Shown: positions 9,151 through 17,223 of the stretch, piece by piece
Layout of the letters: each line of letters opens with the position of its first letter
Numbering within the stretch: the stretch's first letter is position 1
Notes under the pieces: model-generated
Database searches by the model: none
What the model was told of the DNA's origin: nothing
The model's input: the letters and a program-made list of their open reading frames with translations, nothing else
Position numbers and translations under genes: made by a program
Source: Rhizobium bangladeshense
GTDB taxonomy: Bacteria; Pseudomonadota; Alphaproteobacteria; Rhizobiales; Rhizobiaceae
Length of the DNA stretch: 64,000 nt
Assembly (NCBI RefSeq): GCF_017357245.1
Contig: NZ_CP071614.1
Location: 124,001 to 188,000, forward strand
Direction of reading: 5' to 3'

Positions 9151-10350
9151 ATGAAGATCACCGATCTCCGCTGTGCCGTTATCGGCAGACACCCGATTGT
9201 CCGGATCATCACGGACGAGGGCCTCTATGGCCTGGGCGAAGTCGAATTCACCAAGTCATACCTCAAGCCTTTTGTGCTGCATTTTCGTGAGGCGCTGATC
9301 GGCGAGGACCCGACCGACGTCGAAAGAGTAATGCTGAAAATCCGCCAGCGCGGCTCCTTCAAGCCGTACGGTGCGGCGGTGAGCGCGATCGAGCATGCGC
9401 TTTGGGATATAGCCGGCAAGGCCGCCGGCGTGCCCGTCTATAAACTGCTCGGCGGCAAGGTGCGGGACAAAGTGCGCGTCTACAACGGCTCGGTTCGCCA
9501 GAAACGCACTGGCGATCGGCCGGAAGACTACGCCGCTGACGTCAAGTGGATGATGGAGCAGCCCCAGAACTTCTTCATGATCAAGCAAGGAATCTCGTTC
9601 CACTCCAACATGAAGGACAGCATTGAGGACTTCCACTACGGTGTGACGCAGAAGAAGGCCGGTTATCACGGTGCCATGGACCAGGGCGTGATCAGCGAGC
9701 GCGGCTTCAACCATATGCTCGACTGCGTGATCGCGATGAAGGAAGTGCTGGGCGACAAAGTCAGCCTGGCGCTCGACTGCGGCCCGGGCTGGATGCTGCC
9801 CGATGCGATCAGATTTGCTCGCGCGGTGGAGAAGTACAATTTGATGTGGCTCGAGGACATGCTGACAGGAGACTACGTGCCGTGGGTCAACCCGCAGGCT
9901 TATCGGGAGCTGACGACCTCCACCTCGACCCCGATCCATACCGGTGAGCAGATCTACCTCAGGCACAATTTCAAGGAATTGATCGAGACGCAGGCGGTCC
10001 GCGTCATCGGCCCCGACCCAGCCGACATTGGCGGGATTGCCGAGCTTAAATGGGTGGCTGAGCACGCTTACATGCACTCGATCCTGATGGCACCGCACGG
10101 CACGGCTAATGGGCTGCTCGGCCTCGGCGCGTTGATCAACGTCTGCGCCACGTTGCCGGCGAATTACATCGCTTTCGAATATCCCACTGCGTCCGACCCG
10201 TGGTGGGAGGATCTTGTCATCGGCCTGCCGTCGCAGATCGTCAAGGACAGCATGATCGACCTGCTGGAAGCGCCGGGGCTGGGGCTCGACATAGACGCCG
10301 AAGGGGCCAGGAAATATCTGATGGAAGAGGATGCGGGGTTTTTCGACTGA
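9151..10350 (+). CDS. Enolase-superfamily protein with altered Asp-x-His motif
   Basis: A 399-residue member starting 14 bases after the preceding paralogue. The fold signature is clear: IEHALWDIAGKAAGVPVYKLLGG in the capping region (given here in part), then Asp in ALDCGPGW, Glu in LEDMLTG, Glu in HTGEQIYL and His in APHGTANG. The second-strand motif is Asp-Cys-Gly rather than Asp-x-His, so the usual paired base is absent and the chemistry may differ (for example racemisation, or one-base dehydration). It completes the plus-strand arm of this catabolic locus. Confidence 0.82.
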   Translation: MKITDLRCAVIGRHPIVRIITDEGLYGLGEVEFTKSYLKPFVLHFREALIGEDPTDVERVMLKIRQRGSFKPYGAAVSAIEHALWDIAGKAAGVPVYKLLGGKVRDKVRVYNGSVRQKRTGDRPEDYAADVKWMMEQPQNFFMIKQGISFHSNMKDSIEDFHYGVTQKKAGYHGAMDQGVISERGFNHMLDCVIAMKEVLGDKVSLALDCGPGWMLPDAIRFARAVEKYNLMWLEDMLTGDYVPWVNPQAYRELTTSTSTPIHTGEQIYLRHNFKELIETQAVRVIGPDPADIGGIAELKWVAEHAYMHSILMAPHGTANGLLGLGALINVCATLPANYIAFEYPTASDPWWEDLVIGLPSQIVKDSMIDLLEAPGLGLDIDAEGARKYLMEEDAGFFD

Positions 10351-10415
10351 ACCTCCCTCCACCTGCCGTTCCTATCCTGTCGGGCGCCAGGAAATAGTAG
10401 ACTATCTGGCTGTCT

Positions 10416-10712
10416 TCAAATCCCCGAGCCGTCGAGCTGCTCGTCGTCGCCTTCCCAGGGCGAGGGCATCGAGGTGCGGTTGGCCGAGGGCATCGGCATC
10501 CAGCACTTCAACTCCGGCTCGGCATATTCGATGATGTGGCCCGGCGAGGAATCGGACGCGCGCCAGCCTTCTCCGGCGAACTGATCGCCATGCGACCAAT
10601 AGGCGAGGTCGACTTCCGCCGGCCCCTGTTCGGAGGCGCGGATCGTCACCAGGATCCGGCTGCCGTCTCTCGGTGCGCTTGCCATGGGGCGCCAGCGGTC
10701 CGGTTCGTCCAT
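10416..10712 (-). CDS. Small conserved-looking protein of unknown function
   Basis: A 98-residue protein starting at ATG 10712 with an excellent GGAGG site (GCAGGAGGAAAGACG). The open frame continues upstream to 10880, but that extension lacks a ribosome-binding site. The N-terminal RWRPMASAPRDGSRILV is the opening seen in a widespread family of small phage-like and rhizobial proteins, usually followed by a Trp-rich strand, here YWSHGDQFAGEGWRA. There is no signal peptide or membrane segment. Function is unknown. It is divergent from the protease gene at 10948. Confidence 0.65.
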   Translation of the reverse strand: MDEPDRWRPMASAPRDGSRILVTIRASEQGPAEVDLAYWSHGDQFAGEGWRASDSSPGHIIEYAEPELKCWMPMPSANRTSMPSPWEGDDEQLDGSGI

Positions 10713-10947
10713 CGTCTTTCCTCCTGCCTTGCTGCAGCTGCAACTGTCGCCTCGCCGTCGAAAGCGGTCAACCCAAACTTTGTAAGCGCGCTGGTGCAGG
10801 CGATCCCCGGCGTCCCAAAATTGGTGCCGGAGCGTTTTCCCCGGCTTTACCGGCCATCCCATTTGCCGGCCGGTTGCCAAAAAACCACAATTGCCCCACT
10901 TAAATCACTCTAACGACACTTCGGCATAAGAATTGGATTCTCGTTCG

Positions 10948-13041
10948 ATGCGCATAGCCTGTTTTCTTATCGGTGCATTTCTTGCAATTGCACAGTCCGC
11001 CTATGCTGAGGTCGCAGCGCCGCCTGTCTTGAAGCCTCTGGCGCGGCAGGCGCAGGCCGCCGAGTTGAGCGCGCAGTTTCTCTCGCGATACAGCTACAAG
11101 CCGGTCCCGCTCGACGACGCCCTGTCGGCGAGGGTCATGGATCAGTTCATCAAGTCGCTCGATCCCGACCGCATGCTCTTCCTGCAGGCCGACATCGACA
11201 AGTTCATGGCCGACCGCAGCGAGATCGACGATGCCATCGAGCGGCAGGACTTGAAGATCGCGTTTGCGATGTTCAACGCCTATCAGCAGCGCGTGGTCGA
11301 CCGCATGACCTATGCGCGCAGCCTGCTGAAGCAGGGCTTCGATTTCAGCGGCAAGGAAGATTATGCGGTGCTGCGCGAAAAGGCCCCCTGGCCGCAGTCG
11401 AAAGCCGAGAGCGATGATCTCTGGCGAAAGCGCGTCAAGAACGATTGGCTGCGCTTGAAGCTCGGCGGCAAGGACGACGCGGCCATTCGCGAAACGCTCG
11501 ACAAACGCTATGAAAACACGCTCGAGCGCGCCTACAAATTCAAGAGCGACGACGTGTTCCAGTCCTTCATGGATGCCTATGCGACGTCGACCGACCCGCA
11601 CACCGATTATTTCGGCGCGGCCGCCTCTGCCGACTTCAATGTGTCGATGAAGCTGTCGCTGTTCGGCATCGGCGCGGTGCTGCAGGAGCGCGACGATTAC
11701 ACGACGATCCGCGAGCTCGTGCCCGGCGGGCCGGCGCAGCTCTCCGGCAAGCTCGCCGTCGGCGACCGCATTACCGGCGTCGGCCAGGGCAAGGACGGGC
11801 CGATCAAGGAAGTGGTGGGCACCCGCCTCGATGAAGTCGTGCAGATGATCCGCGGCAAGAAAGGCTCCATCGTGCGCCTCGACATCCTGCCTGCCGATGC
11901 CGGCGCCGATGGCGTGCATCGCGTCATCAGCCTGGTGCGCGACAAGATCAGCCTCGATAAACAGGCGGCGAGGAAGACAGTGCTTTCGGTCAAGGCGGGC
12001 GAGGCCACGCGCAGGATCGGCATTATCACCCTACCGGTCTTCTACGAGGATTTCGAAGCCAAGAACAAGGGCGACAAGGATTACAAGAGCGCCAGCCGCG
12101 ATGTCGCCAAGCTTCTTGCCGAGCTGAACCAGGAACAGGTCGACGGCGTTCTCATCGACCTGCGCAACAATGGCGGCGGTTCGCTGGAGGAGGCGATTGA
12201 TCTCACCGGCCTCTTCATCGGCAAGGGCCCGGTCGTTCAGCAGCGCGCCGGCAACGGCAAGATCGACGTCAGGAGCGCCGACCTTGGAAAACCCGCCTGG
12301 ACAGGCCCGATGGGCGTCCTGATCAATCGCGGCTCGGCCTCGGCTTCGGAGATTTTTGCCGCGGCGATCCAGGATTACGGGCGCGGCGTGATCATCGGCG
12401 AACCCAGCTTCGGCAAGGGCACGGTTCAGACCGTCGTCGATCTCGACCAGATCGTCCGCAACAGCAAACCCGAATACGGGGAGCTGAAGGTGACGATCGC
12501 CCAGTTTTTCCGGGTCAATGGCGGCACGACGCAGCTGCGCGGAGTCACCCCTGATATCAGCCTGCCCGGACTGTCTGATCCCGCGAGCTTCGGCGAGACC
12601 AGCTTTGACAATGCCCTGCCATGGGCGGAGATCAAGCCGGCGAAATATAAGCCCGAAGGCGATATCACGGCATTGCTGCCGGCCTTGCAGGGCCGCCACG
12701 AGGCGCGGGTCAAAGACGATCAGGACTTCCAGCGCCTGCTGCAGGATATTGCGGATCTGAAGGCGCAGCGCGAGAAAGGCGTCGTCTCCCTGAATGAAGC
12801 CGAACGCCGCAAGGAAGCGGCGGCTCGTGAGGCCCGTTTCAAGGCGCGGGCCGAAGCCGGCGATGGCGAAAACCTCACCGGAGACGACGGCCTGCAGGCG
12901 GACGAGCGCAGCCTGAGCGCCGATATCGCCATGGAAAATGCTCGCAAGAAGGCCAAGGACATCCTGCTCGACGAGGCCGCCGCCATCGTTGCGGACGAGG
13001 CGGATCTGCAGGGCGGCACCGTAAAGGCAGCCGCGCAGTAG
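10948..13041 (+). CDS. prc: Periplasmic tail-specific C-terminal processing protease (Prc/Tsp)
   Basis: Serine protease of family S41 that degrades periplasmic proteins recognised by their C-termini, 697 residues. ATG at 10948 gives a clean signal peptide (MRIACFLIGAFLAIAQSAYA); a TTG five codons upstream is less likely. An N-terminal helical region (about 30-220) is followed by a PDZ domain (about 225-310) and the S41 core. The catalytic Ser is predicted at residue 465 in GSASASEIF and the Lys at 490 in FGKGTV, with the same 25-residue spacing as E. coli Tsp. A charged helical C-terminal region completes the long Prc architecture. Confidence 0.93.
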   Translation: MRIACFLIGAFLAIAQSAYAEVAAPPVLKPLARQAQAAELSAQFLSRYSYKPVPLDDALSARVMDQFIKSLDPDRMLFLQADIDKFMADRSEIDDAIERQDLKIAFAMFNAYQQRVVDRMTYARSLLKQGFDFSGKEDYAVLREKAPWPQSKAESDDLWRKRVKNDWLRLKLGGKDDAAIRETLDKRYENTLERAYKFKSDDVFQSFMDAYATSTDPHTDYFGAAASADFNVSMKLSLFGIGAVLQERDDYTTIRELVPGGPAQLSGKLAVGDRITGVGQGKDGPIKEVVGTRLDEVVQMIRGKKGSIVRLDILPADAGADGVHRVISLVRDKISLDKQAARKTVLSVKAGEATRRIGIITLPVFYEDFEAKNKGDKDYKSASRDVAKLLAELNQEQVDGVLIDLRNNGGGSLEEAIDLTGLFIGKGPVVQQRAGNGKIDVRSADLGKPAWTGPMGVLINRGSASASEIFAAAIQDYGRGVIIGEPSFGKGTVQTVVDLDQIVRNSKPEYGELKVTIAQFFRVNGGTTQLRGVTPDISLPGLSDPASFGETSFDNALPWAEIKPAKYKPEGDITALLPALQGRHEARVKDDQDFQRLLQDIADLKAQREKGVVSLNEAERRKEAAAREARFKARAEAGDGENLTGDDGLQADERSLSADIAMENARKKAKDILLDEAAAIVADEADLQGGTVKAAAQ

Positions 13042-13174
13042 GCGGGAAGAAAACGGTTGCACCGTGAGGCATGCTGACGCGATTGAAAGCGCGACGACGA
13101 TCTATTTACTGCGATTGTGAAGGGGATGTCGTCACGCTCTGTACCTCCCGGGAGTGCCGCATATCGGTTCCAAT

Positions 13175-13525
13175 TCACTCCCTTGGAGCTGCGATCTGCT
13201 GCTTTATCGCCTGGATCTCTTCGGTAAGCTTGTCGACATCGCTTTGCGATGCGGCTTCTGTCTTGGGGACTTCGATGTTCCCGTAGTCATCACAATCATC
13301 GGGGATAGCGTATCTGAAGCGAAGCTGGGCAGCGCCATCTGTCGCACTGACGACGATCGTACCTGCGCCGCTGATGAGCGGCACGGATATTTCATACATA
13401 TCACCAGGGTTCACATCTAGTTTTTCAAGCTTTTTACCGCCTATGTCGGAATACGGATAATGCCCGTTGCTCACCGTGAGCTCTGTGTATTGTTCTTCGA
13501 AGTGAACTTTCACTCTATATGGCAT
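13175..13525 (-). CDS. Unknown 116-residue protein, last gene of YcaO operon
   Basis: I do not recognise this protein. It has no signal peptide or membrane segment. The first 80 residues look like beta strands (YRVKVHFEEQYTELTV, then YEISVPLISGAGTIVV), and the end is a charged helix (DVDKLTEEIQAIKQQIAA) that could be a short coiled coil. Only one Cys is present. It lies at the 3' end of the minus-strand operon led by the ligase at 22966. Possible roles are modification substrate, immunity or scaffold protein; the sequence does not choose between them. Confidence 0.6.
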   Translation of the reverse strand: MPYRVKVHFEEQYTELTVSNGHYPYSDIGGKKLEKLDVNPGDMYEISVPLISGAGTIVVSATDGAAQLRFRYAIPDDCDDYGNIEVPKTEAASQSDVDKLTEEIQAIKQQIAAPRE

Positions 13526-13550
13526 GGCTGCTCCTCCTCGTTAGATCGAG

Positions 13551-14027
13551 CTAGTCGTTGCTGAGGCGACCATTGCGATGGGCCATTCTAAGGGTGATGG
13601 CGTAGGAGCTGGGCGATCTTTTACCCGGTAGCTGCGAATCCAGAATCAATGTTTTCGCGTCACCCAGGGCTGTCGAGATCTCCAGGATCTGCTCGGCACT
13701 GCCGATGCGCCACATCTGGTAGCCCGGTATTCTATCGAAGCCACAACCCACTGCGGCTTCAGCATTGGGACCTGTGATAATAAAGATCCGGATGGAGTCG
13801 AACCGATAGCAGTGACCGTCGAAGGCGTAGCCATAGGCGAGCACGGTCGATCCGGTTATCTTCGTTGGACCTCCCAGCCTCAATAGCAGTGCCGTTCGAC
13901 CCGGAAGCCCAACGTCCAAGGTGGCAACTTGATTGTCGTCATTCAGGTCTATTCCGTAGAGTATGATCTGGCCCGCCACATAGGGGTAGCCAGAAGGTGA
14001 AGGTGCTGGAACGCTGTCGTCTGCCAT
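13551..14027 (-). CDS. Unknown 158-residue protein in YcaO operon
   Basis: I do not recognise this protein. It begins MADDSVPAPSPSGYPYV and has alternating hydrophobic stretches suggesting a beta-rich fold (GQIILYGIDL, TALLLRLGG, IRIFIITG). Two Cys residues fall in GHCYRF and VGCGFDR. There is no signal peptide. It sits 19 bases after the HEMGH protein gene and 25 bases before the 116-residue gene, so it is probably co-transcribed with YcaO and TfuA. A modified substrate or a protein that binds the product are possibilities only. Confidence 0.6.
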   Translation of the reverse strand: MADDSVPAPSPSGYPYVAGQIILYGIDLNDDNQVATLDVGLPGRTALLLRLGGPTKITGSTVLAYGYAFDGHCYRFDSIRIFIITGPNAEAAVGCGFDRIPGYQMWRIGSAEQILEISTALGDAKTLILDSQLPGKRSPSSYAITLRMAHRNGRLSND

Positions 14028-14046
14028 CGATGCCTCCCGTCGTTGG

Positions 14047-15267
14047 TTAAAAAATGCCGCGCCACCTCATGCAATCTTCGAGCTGATCGAGAAAGGCGAC
14101 CCCGCGCCCGCGGCTGGCGGCCTCGAGGAAGGCTGACGCCGCCGCTTCGAAGGTCAGGCTGTCGGGGTCAAGATATTGCCACGAGGGAACAATCGCCTCG
14201 CCGACGATGTCGCGCGCCTCTTGCAGGGCAGCCTTCACCGCGAAATGCCGCAGTTCATAGGATGCCCCCGGGGTCTGCAGCCCTTCTTCGATCAGCACCG
14301 GCGCCATCTGCCGGCGCAGATCGCTGAACCGCCTCGGATCGATATCCGACAGGCCGCGCTCGAAGAGCAGCGACTGGTAGACCTCGATGAGGCAGTCGAA
14401 AAGGCCTGATGCAAAGGGTTTCGACTGGTCGTGCACCTCGCGGCTGACATCGCCGATGCGAAGCGAGTTGTTGAGTGACCGCAGCTGTTTCTCCTGGCTG
14501 AGCTCGGCGAATTTGTCGAGTTCGTTGTGCAACAGCAGATTTCCGCCGGTGCGGCGCAGCAGCCGGTCGAGCGCCGTGTCGAAGTGCAGCAATCCCAGCA
14601 GCGATATGAAATCGGCGATCGCCTCATGGTAGGAGAAGAAATCGCTGCCGGCGCCGTCGCCTTCGAGAATGCCGAGTTCGCTCAAGAGAATGAGGTGGCC
14701 CATTTCGTGGGCGACCGCGTCGAAATTCAGCGCGAAACAGGAGGCAGGGCGTTTGCCTTCACTCTCACCCAGTTCGAGGAAGCCGAAGCCGGATTGCGCG
14801 TTTTGCCAATGAGGGATGCGCGGAATGATTTCCAGCCGTTCGAGCGTCGGCTGGAAGAACCAGACGAGCGGGCGTGCGAGATAGCTCTCGCAGATGTCGA
14901 GAACGCGGCGGGCGCAGGCATAGCTGTGCGCCGCAAGGAATGCCGGCGAGCCGGGCCCGATGTGATCGAAATGCCCCTCGGCATCCGGCTCGGCCGGTGG
15001 CCTGAGCAGGCCCGGATAGGGCGGGATATAGGGCGCGGCATAGGGCGATTTCGCTTCGACGGGATTGGCCACATAGATCCTGCCGTCGGATGGCCCGGCC
15101 AGGATCGGCCCCGCTGAGGGCCCGATCCACACCACTTCGGGCTTTTCATAGCCGGGAATGAAGGGTGGTTGTGGAAAGACGAGGAAACGCGTGCCCAGCC
15201 GCCGCTCCGAAGCGGCTGCCTCACCTGCGCCCTGCGGATGTGTGATGGCATCCAATGCTGCCCCCAC
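14047..15267 (-). CDS. Thermolysin-like (gluzincin) HExxH protein in YcaO operon
   Basis: A 406-residue protein with a zinc-protease signature: HEMGH at residues 187-191 and YHEAIADF with the third ligand Glu near 215. The HExxH...EAxxD layout and the gap of about 24 residues match the M4/thermolysin group of gluzincins. No signal peptide is seen, so it may act in the cytoplasm, unlike secreted thermolysins. The N-terminal 100 residues are Pro-rich (PYIPPYPGLLRPP). In a RiPP-like operon a protease could remove a leader peptide, but that is inference from neighbours. Confidence 0.65.
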   Translation of the reverse strand: MGAALDAITHPQGAGEAAASERRLGTRFLVFPQPPFIPGYEKPEVVWIGPSAGPILAGPSDGRIYVANPVEAKSPYAAPYIPPYPGLLRPPAEPDAEGHFDHIGPGSPAFLAAHSYACARRVLDICESYLARPLVWFFQPTLERLEIIPRIPHWQNAQSGFGFLELGESEGKRPASCFALNFDAVAHEMGHLILLSELGILEGDGAGSDFFSYHEAIADFISLLGLLHFDTALDRLLRRTGGNLLLHNELDKFAELSQEKQLRSLNNSLRIGDVSREVHDQSKPFASGLFDCLIEVYQSLLFERGLSDIDPRRFSDLRRQMAPVLIEEGLQTPGASYELRHFAVKAALQEARDIVGEAIVPSWQYLDPDSLTFEAAASAFLEAASRGRGVAFLDQLEDCMRWRGIF

Positions 15268-15312
15268 CGCTCGTTGCCCAACGTCAAGCGATCTCGGACT
15301 ATAGCAGTATTA

Positions 15313-16074
15313 TCAGTCATTCGACAATAGCGTGTCTAGCAGATCAAAATACTCCATATCGTTGGCAAATGACTCCGTAAGTTCAAAATCGCCAGGATGG
15401 TGCTCGTTCGATCTGTTGATCTTCGGATCAGCCAGATATTTCAGAAGATTTACCGCATCGACCCGCTTCTGGCTTTCCGCTTCGGCTCTCAGCCAGCCTT
15501 TTAGTGCTTCACGCTGGCAACTGAGTTCCGAGTATTTTTCAGCGGCCGTCAAAAGCCTGGAGAATGATCTTTCACTGAAGTGAAGCGAGCGCGCCATCGA
15601 TTCAAGCTGCCATCTCAAGGGGCTTTCGATCAGCCCCAGGCGTTCGGCCTTTCTGAGCGCCAGCCTGATGTCGATGAGCGCGTCGCCGAGTGCGCGCGAC
15701 CCGAGTGCGGCCGGCGCCATCGGGACGGTGACGTCGGCATCGTCGGCAAGCGGGAACCTGCGATACCATCGAAAGATCAGCCCATGCCCGATCATGCCGT
15801 AGGGGGCGAGTTCGGCGGCCCGAAGCGCGCCGATGCTGGCCGCGCCATGGACCGCCACACCCCGGGCGATCGCCCAGAGGATCTCCTGGTGGCGGACGGC
15901 CGGGCGCTGCGCGAAGGCGCCGTCGATCAGGACGATCGCCGCCGGCGCGTAGCGCGCCACGGCCCGCACGATATCGGCGCAGCCGGCCGGCGGAAGGTAG
16001 ATCGCATCCAGATGAGCCCGGGCATCCGCCTCGGAGAGTGTGGGGCCGAGAAACACCACGATGTCATCGCGCAA
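15313..16074 (-). CDS. TfuA-like protein, YcaO partner
   Basis: A 253-residue protein of the TfuA family. The core is visible as VVFLGPTLSEADA, then IYLPPAGCADIVRAV, VLIDGAFAQRPAVRHQEIL and GAASIGALRAAEL. TfuA proteins partner YcaO enzymes: in thioviridamide-type pathways and in methanogen McrA they are tied to thioamide formation, and one is linked to trifolitoxin production in Rhizobium. I choose TTG at 16074, which has GGAGG six bases upstream and overlaps the end of the YcaO gene by 11 bases; the open frame before it only shadows YcaO. The C-terminal third is helical and charged. Confidence 0.85.
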   Translation of the reverse strand: MRDDIVVFLGPTLSEADARAHLDAIYLPPAGCADIVRAVARYAPAAIVLIDGAFAQRPAVRHQEILWAIARGVAVHGAASIGALRAAELAPYGMIGHGLIFRWYRRFPLADDADVTVPMAPAALGSRALGDALIDIRLALRKAERLGLIESPLRWQLESMARSLHFSERSFSRLLTAAEKYSELSCQREALKGWLRAEAESQKRVDAVNLLKYLADPKINRSNEHHPGDFELTESFANDMEYFDLLDTLLSND

Positions 16075-17212
16075 GATCGGCCTCCGGATTGGTTTCCAGC
16101 GGCGGCGCAACCACCCGCACGACGTGAAGCGGGATCTGATCATCCGCATGCAGAACGACAAGAACGGCCGCCTTGGCGCCGGCCAGCGCCAAGGCCTCGA
16201 CGATCGGCCGGATCGGCCGCTCTTCGCCGGCAGCCCCGTCGTCGCAGAAGGAGCGGCCGCCTCTTGCCAGCTGACCTCGCCAGGCCGCCAGTTCTCCCGC
16301 GTCGGGATAGGCGTAAAGCTCCGTGCTGATATCGTCGCGCGCCGCCGAAATGACGCCGAGGCGGGACTGGCAGGCTTCCAGCAAGGCGCTGGTCAGCGCG
16401 CGATCGTGGCTGACGTCGCAGCCGAAGCCTTCGGCCGGCAGGGGCGCAAAGGGGGCTCTGCTTTCATCCTCCATCACGTGGCACCAGTAGATCGGCAGGG
16501 CGTGCGGCGCCGGGATCTGCCAGATGCCGGTGACGAAACCGGCCTTGGCAAGCCGCTGCAGGATCTGACCGGCGCTGCCGGAGCGAACCGTGCGGCTGTC
16601 GATCTGGAAGCGGTCGAAGAAATGCGGCGTCTTCATCGCCGTGCAGCGCGCCTGCCGCTCGAGGATTTCCAGGCAGGCATGCCGGACGGCGCCAGTCAGG
16701 CTGGTGCCGGCCGCAAGACCCGTCGTATCTCTCGGCAGCCAATGCGGATGCGGCGACGGCATGGTATAGGCGGAATCGACAAGCGCCAGCGGCACCGCCA
16801 TTCTTCGGCCGGAAAGGAGATCGAACCCGTCGATCCAGCCAAGCCTCTCCACGTCTCGCCCGGCGCCAAGATAGGACCAGTCATTCTCCCGGTTCATCGC
16901 GCCGAAGGTCGCGGTGAAGACGCGGTCGGCGGCAATTCGTTCCGAGGCCCATCCCTCCAGCGCTTCCATCAGGCCCGAGATCGCCGCCAGCGGCACGGTC
17001 AGGCCTTTGCCCTGGCTGACGGCGACGGAAAGCGCCCGCGGCCTGACCACCTGGACGACGGGAATGCCGATCCGGTCGAGCTCTGTGACCGAACCGAGCC
17101 GGGTGATGCCGTATTCGCGCCTGCGCGCCAGAATGCGCTGCACCGTCCGCCATGGATCCGCAGGCGAGGCGAGGGGCATGTCGAAGATGGCGTCGAGCCC
17201 CCCGTCGTCCAT
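16064..17212 (-). CDS. YcaO-domain ATP-dependent peptide cyclodehydratase/thioamidase
   Basis: A 382-residue YcaO enzyme, which uses ATP to activate a backbone amide. Family motifs are visible at SGLMEALEG (residues 79-87), ACLEILERQ (about 179-187) and ALLEACQSR (276-284) followed by ISAARDD. The first motif ends in Gly where many relatives have Arg. No fused E1-like or RRE domain is seen, so substrate recruitment would need another protein. The direct pairing and overlap with TfuA favours thioamidation over azoline formation. It begins 11 bases after the cyclase/ATPase gene. Confidence 0.88.
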   Translation of the reverse strand: MDDGGLDAIFDMPLASPADPWRTVQRILARRREYGITRLGSVTELDRIGIPVVQVVRPRALSVAVSQGKGLTVPLAAISGLMEALEGWASERIAADRVFTATFGAMNRENDWSYLGAGRDVERLGWIDGFDLLSGRRMAVPLALVDSAYTMPSPHPHWLPRDTTGLAAGTSLTGAVRHACLEILERQARCTAMKTPHFFDRFQIDSRTVRSGSAGQILQRLAKAGFVTGIWQIPAPHALPIYWCHVMEDESRAPFAPLPAEGFGCDVSHDRALTSALLEACQSRLGVISAARDDISTELYAYPDAGELAAWRGQLARGGRSFCDDGAAGEERPIRPIVEALALAGAKAAVLVVLHADDQIPLHVVRVVAPPLETNPEADLAR

Positions 17213-17223
17213 CGCGCTTCTCC

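Noticed and set aside
10351..10415. Search for a terminator after the enolase-family operon
   Set aside because: No convincing hairpin with a T-run was seen between the convergent ends.
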